From Paenibacillus macerans (lineage in GTDB: Bacteria; Bacillota; Bacilli; Paenibacillales; Paenibacillaceae), in assembly GCF_900454495.1 (NCBI RefSeq), contig NZ_UGSI01000001.1, forward strand, positions 4,280,501 to 4,344,500: a stretch of 64,000 nucleotides of DNA, read 5' to 3'. The translations under genes and the position numbers were made by a program. The first letter of the stretch is position 1; every line of letters begins with the position of its first letter. Below, piece after piece: positions 1-9,484 of the stretch. Under the pieces are notes generated by a model that saw nothing but the letters and a program-made list of their open reading frames with translations, did not search any database and had not been told where the DNA came from.

Positions 1-22
1 GCGTAACTGGCGGCAAAATCAT

Positions 23-1726
23 CTTTCAATCCACGCTCCCACATAGGGAGCGACAAAGCGTGAGCGGGGCTAGCCCCTATACGGATATACTTTCAATCCA
101 CGCTCCCACATAGGGAGCGACGATGTGTTCTTCAAGGTTAATATCCGCATTCAAAGATCTTTCAATCCACGCTCCCACATAGGGAGCGACCCTATAACGA
201 GATCAAAGATAAACTCTATCCACGTCTTTCAATCCACGCTCCCACATAGGGAGCGACGACGGCAAACCCTCCCGGCTTCCTGCACAGGGACACTTTCAAT
301 CCACGCTCCCACATAGGGAGCGACGCTGGTCATAAAAGTCGTTCATCCGGATCGCGTCGCTTTCAATCCACGCTCCCACATAGGGAGCGACACACTTCCG
401 AAGGGGTCAAAGGGAGCCAAGGGACTTTCAATCCACGCTCCCACATAGGGAGCGACCAGTTCGACATGACCAAGGAGACGATGGACGAGATCACTCTTTC
501 AATCCACGCTCCCACATAGGGAGCGACATTGGTGTAATTATGGTGTAATATTGGTATCAACTTTCAATCCACGCTCCCACATAGGGAGCGACTCCCCCGC
601 CCCTTTTCCGTGGCACGAAAATTTTACTTTCAATCCACGCTCCCACATAGGGAGCGACGATAACGCCGCGAAACAGGCCGACGCCGTCCGCGTACTTTCA
701 ATCCACGCTCCCACATAGGGAGCGACTTAAGACGGTTAGAACATACAATCGGTCAGAAGCGCTTTCAATCCACGCTCCCACATAGGGAGCGACCATGGTT
801 ATCCTCCTAATCCGCTATGGGTGGCGGCACTTTCAATCCACGCTCCCACATAGGGAGCGACGCACGAGTGGACGTTCGTCAATGGCAGCATTATTCTTTC
901 AATCCACGCTCCCACATAGGGAGCGACGGCACGCGCGGTATTCAACCGCCTACTAAGCGGCCTTTCAATCCACGCTCCCACATAGGGAGCGACCATCTAT
1001 TTCACCGCCCTTTACACGTTGATTGTGAGCTTTCAATCCACGCTCCCACATAGGGAGCGACTACGATTATGCAGCGAAAATGCATAAAACTTCGCTTTCA
1101 ATCCACGCTCCCACATAGGGAGCGACTTCTGGTGTAAGTCTTTCAAGCATTTCGTCCTGAAACTTTCAATCCACGCTCCCACATAGGGAGCGACATTTGT
1201 ACCAGGGCACCATATACCAAGATCAGGTCTTTCAATCCACGCTCCCACATAGGGAGCGACTCGCAGTGCCGGTTTACTACAAGAAAGATGATCCCTTTCA
1301 ATCCACGCTCCCACATAGGGAGCGACGATCAGCCCAGCGCGTGATGATTGGCGTATCCATCGCTTTCAATCCACGCTCCCACATAGGGAGCGACATCGGC
1401 TCCATCCGCCCCGTTTGAATAACGTAACCTTTCAATCCACGCTCCCACATAGGGAGCGACAACAAATGTTCGCACAACGTGAGGTGGATTTAATCTTTCA
1501 ATCCACGCTCCCACATAGGGAGCGACGGTTATTGGTGCGAGATTGACCATCCCGTCCTGTCTTTCAATCCACGCTCCCACATAGGGAGCGACTGTATAAC
1601 GCAACCACGGTGGAGGTGCAGTCTGGCGCTTTCAATCCACGCTCCCACATAGGGAGCGACCTCGTCGATATCTTCGTAAAAGACCTGATTGTTGCTTTCA
1701 ATCCACGCTCCCACATAGGGAGCGAC
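23..1726 (-). CRISPR. Type I-C CRISPR array, 26 repeats in window
   Basis: Twenty-six copies of a 32-bp repeat start at 23, 90, 159, 226, 293, 360, 425, 496, 561, 627, 695, 762, 830, 896, 962, 1030, 1095, 1163, 1229, 1295, 1363, 1429, 1495, 1561, 1629 and 1695. They are separated by 25 unique spacers of 33-39 bp. By eye all repeats are identical. On the minus strand the unit begins GTCGCTCCC and ends GTGGATTGAAAG, the classic subtype I-C repeat with its short central hairpin (GCTCCC/GGGAGC). The I-C orientation and the leader-like DNA to the right put transcription on the minus strand, so the newest spacers lie near 1700. There is no degenerate terminal repeat on the left and bases 1-22 look like part of a spacer, so the array continues outside the window. 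No cas gene lies within the window. Confidence 0.98.
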
Positions 1727-1960
1727 TCCGTCCACCTAACCCCCGCATCCAGCAAAGGTTTGGAAACGCTTTAGTGCGAATCCCCTTTTTATGGTTTAAA
1801 AACAAGTTAAACAAAGCCGCAATATCCCGCAATCCCACGCCAGACAAGAGGTGCGAATGTCCCGGGGATTTTATGTGAGCTTGGGGTTCGCACCGCTGTT
1901 CTTTCCCGCTTTTACCAACCAATTGATTACTCTTCATTACTTCAAGGCTACATCGTCGTA
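1727..1960 (-). promoter_or_regulatory. CRISPR leader
   Basis: This AT-richer, non-coding stretch borders the last perfect repeat on the side where a I-C leader is expected. It contains an inverted repeat GGTGCGAA (1850-1857) / TTCGCACC (1887-1894), and a further GTGCGAATCCCC at 1774-1785 close to the first repeat. GTGCGAA-type motifs near the repeat are familiar from type I-C leaders, where they probably serve promoter or adaptation functions. The leader role is inferred from position and motif. The promoter itself is not clearly resolved. Confidence 0.75.
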
Positions 1961-2136
1961 TCTTTCTCGTTAAAGGTACATAGCCTTACGCACCTATTTC
2001 GATCCCAATCGCCCAAAAACCTTTTTCCCCCACAAATTTCCTAATATCCATCCATGAATAATCGGTCAATTTGGCCGTATAGCCAAGCGGCGACGACTTC
2101 TAAATTGAACAAAAAACTCCCCAAGGGAGGATCTCA
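1961..2136. other. Intergenic, nothing recognised
   Basis: Between the CRISPR leader and the decayed gene to its right I see no cas gene, RNA gene or convincing open frame. This is where a linked cas1-cas2 end would have been expected for a minus-strand array. Confidence 0.6.
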
Positions 2137-3595
2137 TTAATTTAACCCGTCATGGATTTGGCTCAACTCGTCCAAAAAGGCCGGTTTGCCGCTATATAAA
2201 TCCATTAATTCCTCGATCATTTGGCGTTGATGGGCGCTGCCGGCTATTTTTTTGATATCTTCTAATGATGCCGCATACGCGTTGGTATTCTTTGCGTTTG
2301 GAAGCGGCGCTGGCCTCCAAGCGAATCCGCTGCTGATACAAAGCGATCACTTCGATCTCAAACCGCTTCGCCAGCCGGTCGGCATATCTTTCAATTTCGC
2401 CCGGATACTCCTTCACGTACGCCAGGAGCTCGTCCAGGTCGTCTTCCGCTTCAATCAGCCTTAGATACAACCCTTTGCTTTGCCAATCCTTTTTCGCTTG
2501 CAGCTCTTGTTTTAGGTGATGATAAAGGGCTGCCGTATCACCGCCGGCCAATTGTTTCAGTTCTTCATAATATCCAAAATCTCCGTCCAGCAACAGCTCC
2601 TCAGCCAAGGTTTTCTGCTCTTCCTTAAGCGATAACCGTTTATAAGCCTCATATCGCAACTTTTTCCATTGGATTACCAGTCCCCGGAGAGCTTGATCTT
2701 GAGCTTGGGCTTCCCCTTCCAAAGCCAGATCCACGACCTTCTGAAAATTCCCCTTCTGCATGAACTTCTTGATATACCATTCCCGAAAAAAAGAAAACCG
2801 GAGATTCTCCACAGCAAATTGTTCGACTTCTTCCGGCGTGCCGTATTTCTGGATCATTTCAAACCAGATGCTCAGCATCCCTTCATTGCTATAATCTTTA
2901 TGCTCGTTGCCGGCGTTTTGGCTAATCAATTGTTCGATTTTCATTCTTAACTTGTTCCTCAAAGCTTCAACATCGGCAAAGCCGGCACAGATTCGCAGCA
3001 ATCCAATGCGGAATTCATCCCAGCCCTCAAAAATCTCGCCATCGCTCCGCTCCATCAACTTCTCGAATACCCGCTGTCTTTGCTCCACATCCAGGTCGCG
3101 GCTTTCCTCGGCGATTTCCCCGACTAGTTCCAGCGCTTCTTCTGCCATAACGCCAATATCTCCGTCAGAGTCGTCGGCATACCCGAATGCTTCTATGGCT
3201 TCCTCCATAAGCAAAAGGGCGATATCCACGGCCAGCAAGGGGTTGTCCCCGTATTTCCAACCTTCTCAAATACTTCACCCATCTCACGCGTAAAATCAGC
3301 GGTTGACCCGTACGGGATAAACCCATCCCGGCCCGCATATTTTCGGACAATGGATTGAATGAGCCTGCGGCAATTTTCCAGTTCCTGCTGCTCATCAACC
3401 TTGGCATATTTGAGCAAAAGAGAATTTCTTAAGAATGCATCCTTCCGTGCAACATCCATGATAATTACGATCAATTCCTCTTTGGGGAGTTGCTGCAACA
3501 CTTCTTTCAGCTCCGGCGGCTTCATTTAAATAATAGTCATACCCTTTATCTAAAATCGCATCAGTTAGGTCATCCTCGAAATGGTAAATGTTCAT
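2137..3595 (-). pseudogene. SWIM zinc finger protein remnant, deleted and frameshifted
   Basis: The minus strand carries pieces of one protein in different frames. The start (MNIYHFEDDL..., ATG at 3595) has the acidic, Tyr-rich N-terminus seen in SWIM zinc-finger proteins. It runs straight into a piece beginning ELKEVLQQLPKEEL, and the Cys/His SWIM motif expected between them is missing, which suggests an internal deletion near 3530. The frame changes again at 3259-3260, where one extra T on the coding strand would join EVFEKV to WKYGDNPLLAVD. It changes once more at the seven-T run 2247-2253, where removing one base gives RRYQKIAGSAHQRQM and a natural C-terminus ending at 2137. The longest intact open piece is 2192-3238. 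The family assignment rests on general resemblance and is moderate; the frame breaks are seen directly. Confidence 0.65.
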
Positions 3596-3767
3596 AGGCG
3601 GGCACCTCATTTTCCCTTCTATAAAAGAGATTCTAGTTCATAATACAGCACATGAATTTTAAGAGTGAAGGTAAAAGAATCTCCCATCCTTTTATTTTTA
3701 TTCCTAACAAAATGTGACCGATTGCCGTCCATAACTGTGTTATTGGTAAAAGGAGGACAGTGCTACC

Positions 3768-4254
3768 ATGCAGCGATCCATGACCCGGCCGGGAAATCAT
3801 GTGATGAAGAGCTTACGCCAACATGCTGTTCCGGATTGCCATGGTTTATCTGGGCAGCCGTGAGGATGCGGAGGAAGCCACTCAAGATGCCTTCATCAAA
3901 CTAATGGAAAAAGCACCCGAGTTCAAGGATGCCGAGCATCAAAAGGCCTGGTTGATCCGGGTGATCACCAATCATTGCAAAACGCTGCTTCGCAGAGGCT
4001 GGCGCAAGCGGGAGATTAAGCTGGAGGGCGCCGAGCCGGTTACGGCCGGTGCTGCCGAAGATTCGGCGCTGCTCCATCTTGTAATGGCGCTGCCCGTGAA
4101 GTATAAAGCGGTCATTCATTTGTACTATTACGAGGACTACCGAGTCCAGGAGATCAGCAAGATTTTGCGGATCAGCGAGTCTGCGGTGAAAATGAGGCTC
4201 CAGCGGGGACGACAGCTGTTAAAACTCAAGCTGGAAGGAGAAGAACAGCCATGA
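3768..4254 (+). pseudogene. ECF sigma factor, one-base frame break near start
   Basis: The open piece from 3823 encodes sigma-70 region 2 (MLFRIAMVYLGSREDAEEATQDAF) and region 4 (LPVKYKAVIHLYYYEDYRVQEISKIL...SAVKMRLQRGR), as in ECF sigma factors. At 143 residues it is short. A strong AAAGGAGG site precedes ATG 3768, whose frame reads MQRSMTRPGNHVMKS and then breaks. Removing one T of the TT at 3813-3814 continues it as KSYANMLFRIAM, a normal region 2.1 start. The gene is therefore either frameshifted or translated from 3823 without its first helix. It overlaps the downstream anti-sigma gene by 4 nt, which implies translational coupling. Confidence 0.75.
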
Positions 4255-5231
4255 ATGAAGAACAATTCCGGATGAAATATAAGAAAGCGGTGGATACGAT
4301 GACAACGAATGAAGCGATGAAAAAACGGATGGAAGACAAACTGCAGGAGCTGCAGCAAGAACGGAAACGTCCGCGCAAAATGGCCTATATCGCCGCCAGC
4401 ATCGTACTCGCTGCCGGTATCGGTGTGACTGCGTCCGGCTTTTGGAAGCAAGCAAACGAACCGACATCCCCAAGCACCGAGGTAGCCCGGGTGAATCCAG
4501 ACACGCCTCCCCCAAGCTCATCCGATAGTGTTGTGATTCCCAAGATGGAGCTGCCGAATATGAACTCCGGTGTCAAAGCGAAGATGATCCCTCTGGTCGT
4601 CTATAAAGGCAATGTATTTACTCAGGCGGCAACCCGCATCGACGCCGCCGACGCGACTGCGCTGCGCGGCGATAAGCTCGGCCGGACGACGGGCGGCATC
4701 GATGAATGGAGCGGCAAGGACGAGTATATCGAGCTAGCCTCCAACATCGGTGAAACGGACATCTACGCCGTGAAGGGGTATGATACCGATTTCCGCATTA
4801 TGTCTTACACCGAGATCGACGGCCAAGTATATGCCGAGCTGTTCGAGCATACCAACGGCATCACCGTAAGCAGCGGAGCTGATCTGCTCGGTAAACTGAA
4901 TCTGGAAGGCCGGATCGCCTCAGCCGAATGGGAGAGCTTCGACAGCTGGAACAACGGCCTGCAGCAGTATACGCCACTGGAAAACGACGAAACGCTAGGC
5001 AGCTTCCTAGCGGCCCTTCAGGACGCCAAACCGCTGGCAGCAGAACCGCTGATAAATCAGGGCATCTACGATGACGTGAACCGTATATCCCTCTACCTGA
5101 CGCTGGAGGACCATACCCGCGTGGAACTGACGCTATTCGGCCGGGGACTGGTACGCTACGGCAATGCGCCGGTCTTTTTCGAGGTCGAATCCGGTGCGTT
5201 TCAAGCGTTGTGGGAGCATATGACACCATAA
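4251..5231 (+). CDS. Membrane-anchored anti-sigma-like protein
   Basis: This 326-residue protein has a charged cytoplasmic N-terminus of about 40 residues rich in Lys/Glu, a single membrane segment at about residues 43-62 (MAYIAASIVLAAGIGVTASG), a Pro/Ser-rich linker, and an extracytoplasmic domain without a motif I recognise. That layout, plus the ATGA overlap with the ECF sigma gene, points to the cognate anti-sigma factor. A good AAGGAG site sits inside the end of the sigma gene. The partner assignment is from context; no named anti-sigma domain is evident. The frame is intact although the sigma gene in front is broken. Confidence 0.7.
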   Translation: MNEEQFRMKYKKAVDTMTTNEAMKKRMEDKLQELQQERKRPRKMAYIAASIVLAAGIGVTASGFWKQANEPTSPSTEVARVNPDTPPPSSSDSVVIPKMELPNMNSGVKAKMIPLVVYKGNVFTQAATRIDAADATALRGDKLGRTTGGIDEWSGKDEYIELASNIGETDIYAVKGYDTDFRIMSYTEIDGQVYAELFEHTNGITVSSGADLLGKLNLEGRIASAEWESFDSWNNGLQQYTPLENDETLGSFLAALQDAKPLAAEPLINQGIYDDVNRISLYLTLEDHTRVELTLFGRGLVRYGNAPVFFEVESGAFQALWEHMTP

Positions 5232-5248
5232 CAAGGCCGGCAATAAAG

Positions 5249-5285
5249 CAGCGGCTTGTTTCTTCGGAAGCAAGCCGCTGTTTTT
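5249..5285 (+). terminator. Intrinsic terminator of sigma/anti-sigma operon
   Basis: A perfect 10-bp stem CAGCGGCTTG (5249-5258) / CAAGCCGCTG (5271-5280) is followed by TTTTT. Confidence 0.9.
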
Positions 5286-5333
5286 ATCTGCTCCATATCA
5301 TCGTGGACATCGGCCATCGTCATAGCTTTAGAT

Positions 5334-7577
5334 TCAACTTATATCGTTTTCTCCAATTACTGGGTGATGCTCCAAACTTAACGGCTCTGCAAACTTCACA
5401 TTGTGAAAGTACCGATTGTTCTGCGCTGCGTGCTTAGCACGGTCTTCAGACTTAGATACGTCAAGTTCAACGAATTTACCATACGAATCCTGCAAAGTGA
5501 TCTTTAAGCTGTCGGCGCCAACGTTTAGAGTCAACACCGAGCTCGGCTCAACATCAACTTTTACGATTTCGAATGGGGATATGTCGATCATGGCCTGCAG
5601 TGCGATATGCTTAAAAACGTAGCGGTATGCCCGGTTAACTGCATCTTTCTTGTAGCTTGCCTCTATAACGCCTTTGCCTGCCTTCACCAAGTAATTCAGC
5701 GACTGTAATTCACCAGGAATTCTAGGCGCGATCGTCAAGGTATGATGAATCAAATCAGGACGCATGCCTAAGAAATACTGATACCATACGCGAAGATGCT
5801 CGGCATTCGACCAGGCCTGCAAATAGGCACCTGTCAGCTTGGCCCAGCTCTGGCCTTCATGCGGGTAGGCGTTCATATTTTCACACAATCCCCCGACTAC
5901 CCCGAGATTCAAGGCCTGCCAGTTCATGTTCTTGAACAGCTTGTACGCCGTCTCTTCCTGTCCAAGTTCAATCATGCGCTGCATGGCTATGCCGTTCAAC
6001 CAGAGCCACACGGCACCATTATGGTAAGCCGCGTCTTTATGGTAATGAGGCGTCAAATGAAAGGGATGGAACAACGGATGATGCCGTTCCAGAGAAGAAA
6101 CGCCCCATGGGTAGACGAGTTCTTCCCAAGCCGTGCGGATTGCCTGGCATTTGAACTCATGGTCTTCAAACAGTTCGAAGGCGAACAATTGGTTCGGCCT
6201 TAATGAGAATTCCGCCTGATCATGCGCGTCTAAACGATCCGCCAAAAATGGATGCGCCTGATCCCGGAAGTCGATGCCGAAATGATGCTGCAATTTCTCG
6301 GCGATGCCATTCCATTTGACGGCATTCTCCGTGTCGTTCATAAATTCGGCGAAATAAACGCCTGCACGCAATTGATTGTACCAAAGCGCTTGAATGTCAT
6401 TAGCGCGGGTATCACGCGGTGAATACGAGTTCAAGTCGGCATCCCTCGCATCCATCCAAGTTTCATTAGCGGCGTGCATCAGGTAGCCCTTTTCATCCAC
6501 CCAATATTTAATGGAGCCCTCGATGCTATTACATACGGCAGGGTATAGTTCCTTGATAACATCCGTATCCCCGGAGTATTTCACATAATCCTGCAACTGG
6601 ATAATAAATCGCGGTGTACCATCCGTCGTATGGTAATCGATATTTTGAGGAGCCAGGATGTTTGGCACTCTACCGAAAAAGACCGAATTCTTATCCGTAT
6701 TCTGGAACTCGGCAAAGGACAGCAATATATTTCTGGCCTTCTCGAACTGTCCGGTAACGAGACAGGCCCCGGTCAGAGATATAAACTGGTCTCTTCCCCA
6801 ATATTCATTGAACCAGGGCAGACCGGCATATATGCCGTCGCCCTGCTGTCTGGTAACCAACTGATCCATCGTCATATGAATCCAGTCCAGCGCCAGAGCG
6901 AGGTCCTTATCATCGCTCTCCAGATGAACATTGTGCCGCAGAAAATCCTCCATCCGTTTCATACGTGCAGTTTTCCATTGGAGGCTATCGTCTCTGGTAC
7001 CATGAATCAAGGCTACCGCTTCATCTGCCGTCTTCCCCGCCGCGATATAGAATCCGCCGGCATTTGCCCCGGTAGTTAAAATGTCCTGCTTAAGTTGAAC
7101 GGCTTGCCCGTCCTTGGAGCTTACGGCAATGATCCAATCCCCCTCCATCGACTGGAAGAAGACATTTGTCTCTTGCTGGCTCAGCAGCTTAAGCTTCTCC
7201 CCCGTGAAATGAATTCCGATCGTACGCTCGGCTCCGGCAACTTGAATCTCCAGTATGTTCTTGTAGTCGAACATCCACAGTTCTTCCTTGAGGCCTCCTT
7301 CGTGAATCCGTTCCATTTTGTAAGGATAAACCCAAACCTCGGACTTTCGGTTGTCCAGTGCTTTATGATCCGCAGTCAGGGCATAGCCGCCAAAAATCCG
7401 GTTCTTGGCGATGTTCATCCCCGCAAAGAAAGAGTGCTCCGCATGATTCGTATCATGAGACTGCGTAAAATAATATGCCGCCTCTTTATTCGTAAAAGAA
7501 ACAGCCCGATTCGCTTCTGCGGGTACGAATATTCTCATTGCATCCAGAATGTTGCTGTTCGGTTGATGACTGCTCAT
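5334..7577 (-). CDS. Amylo-alpha-1,6-glucosidase-like glycoside hydrolase
   Basis: This 747-residue cytoplasmic protein has no signal peptide. Residues of about 240-640 show an (alpha/alpha)6-barrel glucosidase of the glycogen-debranching C-terminal type: GLPWFNEYWGRDQFISL, then QNIDYHTTDGTPRFIIQ and NETWMDARD, with the acidic residues expected in the active site. The N-terminal third is a beta-rich domain. It is the last gene of a minus-strand cluster behind a binding protein and two permeases, so it probably splits the imported oligosaccharide. The exact bond and substrate cannot be read from sequence. AGGAGG lies 6 nt before the ATG. The gap of 98 bp to the permease leaves room for processing or a separate promoter. 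Confidence 0.8.
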   Translation of the reverse strand: MSSHQPNSNILDAMRIFVPAEANRAVSFTNKEAAYYFTQSHDTNHAEHSFFAGMNIAKNRIFGGYALTADHKALDNRKSEVWVYPYKMERIHEGGLKEELWMFDYKNILEIQVAGAERTIGIHFTGEKLKLLSQQETNVFFQSMEGDWIIAVSSKDGQAVQLKQDILTTGANAGGFYIAAGKTADEAVALIHGTRDDSLQWKTARMKRMEDFLRHNVHLESDDKDLALALDWIHMTMDQLVTRQQGDGIYAGLPWFNEYWGRDQFISLTGACLVTGQFEKARNILLSFAEFQNTDKNSVFFGRVPNILAPQNIDYHTTDGTPRFIIQLQDYVKYSGDTDVIKELYPAVCNSIEGSIKYWVDEKGYLMHAANETWMDARDADLNSYSPRDTRANDIQALWYNQLRAGVYFAEFMNDTENAVKWNGIAEKLQHHFGIDFRDQAHPFLADRLDAHDQAEFSLRPNQLFAFELFEDHEFKCQAIRTAWEELVYPWGVSSLERHHPLFHPFHLTPHYHKDAAYHNGAVWLWLNGIAMQRMIELGQEETAYKLFKNMNWQALNLGVVGGLCENMNAYPHEGQSWAKLTGAYLQAWSNAEHLRVWYQYFLGMRPDLIHHTLTIAPRIPGELQSLNYLVKAGKGVIEASYKKDAVNRAYRYVFKHIALQAMIDISPFEIVKVDVEPSSVLTLNVGADSLKITLQDSYGKFVELDVSKSEDRAKHAAQNNRYFHNVKFAEPLSLEHHPVIGENDIS

Positions 7578-7675
7578 AATTAACCTCCTGAATTCGCCTT
7601 AATCGCTTAAATACAAGGCCGCCATGAAAGATCACAGCGGCCCCTGGTAAACAGTCCCATTCTTTTACTTCAAGT

Positions 7676-8563
7676 CTATTCTTTTACAGAACCCACTACA
7701 ATCCCTGAAACGAAATATTTCTGCATGAACGGATAAATCATGAGCAGCGGCAAAGTAGAAACTACGATTTTGGCTGCGTTCAAGGTCCGGTCGGAGATCT
7801 TCGCAAGCTCCATTAGTTTCTCCGGATCGGTAATGTTCTGAACCTCTACGCTCAGCTGCTGAATATAGGTCTGCAGCGGATAGTTTGAAGTTTTGTTGAT
7901 ATAGACCAGTGCGCCGAAATAATCGTTCCAATGGCCAACAATCGTAAACAGCATGACCGTCGCCAACGTAGGCAACACAACGGGAAGAAAAATGCGCATC
8001 AGGATTCTCCATTGCGAAGCCCCGTCAATCGTGGCCGCTTCTTCAAGCGACTTCGGCACCCCGCGAAATGCGTTCATTAGCAGGATGACGTTGCCGATCG
8101 GAACGGCCCCTGGCAAAATCAGGGACCAAATGGAATCGAGCAAATGAAGCTGTTTGACCACCATAAATGTAGGGATCAGACCGCCAGAGAACAGCATGGC
8201 GAAAATAACGATGTTCATGTACACCTTCTGGCCGCCGAACTGCCTCGGGCTCTTCGATAACGGGTAAGCGGTAAGAATCATTAGCGTCATATTGACGAGC
8301 AGACCTAAGGCTACCCGTTCGACCGAGATCATGAACGAACGCCAAAACTGGGAATCCGATAGCAATTTCTCATAGGAACTTAACGTCGGATTGACCGGAA
8401 AAATACTGACCAGATTCGCGGAAGCTGCCGCGTTATCACTGAAAGATATAGCTACCAGGTTAAGCAAAGGAACTAGACAGGATAAGGTAAACGCCAGCAA
8501 TAATATCCAAATAATAATATCTGCAATGCGGCTTTTTACGATTTGAGCGGTAATGGGAGCCAC
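7676..8563 (-). CDS. Carbohydrate ABC transporter permease (LplC/YtcP type)
   Basis: This 295-residue inner-membrane permease has about six hydrophobic segments. The ATPase-docking EAA loop is clear near residues 180-200 (EEAATIDGASQWRILMRIFLP). It ends with the FVSGIVVGSVKE tail typical of the LplC/YtcP subfamily of CUT1 transporters in Bacilli. It pairs with the permease just upstream (9-bp gap). No ATPase is encoded nearby, as is usual for systems that use a shared MsmK-like ATPase. The start is GTG with a close-set AAGGGGG; no Met codon is available nearby. Confidence 0.92.
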   Translation of the reverse strand: MAPITAQIVKSRIADIIIWILLLAFTLSCLVPLLNLVAISFSDNAAASANLVSIFPVNPTLSSYEKLLSDSQFWRSFMISVERVALGLLVNMTLMILTAYPLSKSPRQFGGQKVYMNIVIFAMLFSGGLIPTFMVVKQLHLLDSIWSLILPGAVPIGNVILLMNAFRGVPKSLEEAATIDGASQWRILMRIFLPVVLPTLATVMLFTIVGHWNDYFGALVYINKTSNYPLQTYIQQLSVEVQNITDPEKLMELAKISDRTLNAAKIVVSTLPLLMIYPFMQKYFVSGIVVGSVKE

Positions 8564-8572
8564 CCCCTTCTT

Positions 8573-9463
8573 CTAGAAAATGCGATAATCAGTAAGTTTT
8601 TGAGCTATCTTATTCGCGGAAAGAATCAAGATAATACCGACTACCGACCGTAAAAGGCCTACTGCCGTTCCCAAGCTATATTGTCTTTCCACGAGACCTA
8701 CCCGGTATACGTAGGTATCAATAATATCCGCAGTCTCATAAACCAGCGGATTGTACAGGTTAAAGATCTGGTCAAACCCGGCATTCAGTACATTAGGCAG
8801 GTTCAGGGTCGTAACGAGAATAATCGTAGGCATCATGCCCGGAAGCGTAATATGCCACAGCTGCTTCCAGCGATTTGCTCCGTCAATGGAGGCTGCCTCA
8901 TACTGGCCCGGATCAATCGACGTCAATGAGGCCAGGTAGATGATCGATCCATATCCGAATCCCTTCCATACATCCGTTAGAACCAGCATCGGTCTGAACC
9001 AGTCGTTGCTGGCCATGAACAGGATCGGGTCAATGCCGAACCAGCCGAGGAACGTATTGATCGGGCCCTCATAAGAGAAAATATTCATCACTACGGTAGC
9101 CAGAATCGCCCAGGACAGAAAGTTCGGCAAGTAAACAACCGTTTGCATAAAACGTTTGGCAAAACGTACGCGCATTTCATTCAGCAAGAGAGCAAAAATG
9201 ATGGATACCAACGTTCCCGCAACAATTTTCCACACAGCAATGATAATGGTATTGGCAAAGATCAGTTTGCTGTCGGGAATTTGCAGCATAAACTTGAAGT
9301 TATCCAGGCCTACCCAGGCTGAGCCGCCGATCCCTTTGGCAGGAATATAGTTCTGAAATGCCATTACAATTCCAAACATCGGAATAAACGAGAATATAAT
9401 CAGAAAGATCATGCCAGGCAGCATCATGAAGTGGAAGGCTGCTTGATCTTTTTTATTCTTCAT
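8573..9463 (-). CDS. Carbohydrate ABC transporter permease (LplB/YteP type)
   Basis: This 296-residue permease has six predicted membrane spans and an EAA loop at about residues 195-215 (YEAASIDGANRWKQLWHITLP). The C-terminus (SANKIAQKLTDYRIF) is the conserved LplB/YteP tail. It lies between the binding-protein gene (21-bp gap) and the second permease. Together they form the channel of a CUT1-type importer for an oligosaccharide. The substrate is unknown; the linked glucosidase-type enzyme suggests an alpha-glucan fragment, but that is inference. Confidence 0.92.
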   Translation of the reverse strand: MKNKKDQAAFHFMMLPGMIFLIIFSFIPMFGIVMAFQNYIPAKGIGGSAWVGLDNFKFMLQIPDSKLIFANTIIIAVWKIVAGTLVSIIFALLLNEMRVRFAKRFMQTVVYLPNFLSWAILATVVMNIFSYEGPINTFLGWFGIDPILFMASNDWFRPMLVLTDVWKGFGYGSIIYLASLTSIDPGQYEAASIDGANRWKQLWHITLPGMMPTIILVTTLNLPNVLNAGFDQIFNLYNPLVYETADIIDTYVYRVGLVERQYSLGTAVGLLRSVVGIILILSANKIAQKLTDYRIF

Positions 9464-9484
9464 TAAGGATCATCTCTTTCAACT

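Noticed and set aside
125..1937. Open frames of 60-90 residues across the CRISPR array on both strands
   Set aside because: They are translations of the repeat (NPRSHIGSD, VAPYVGAWIE and similar) joined by spacers, not genes.
1961..3610. Possible divergent cas gene next to the array
   Set aside because: The pieces read as one helical protein with an acidic N-terminus and no Cas motif; they fit a SWIM-type remnant better.
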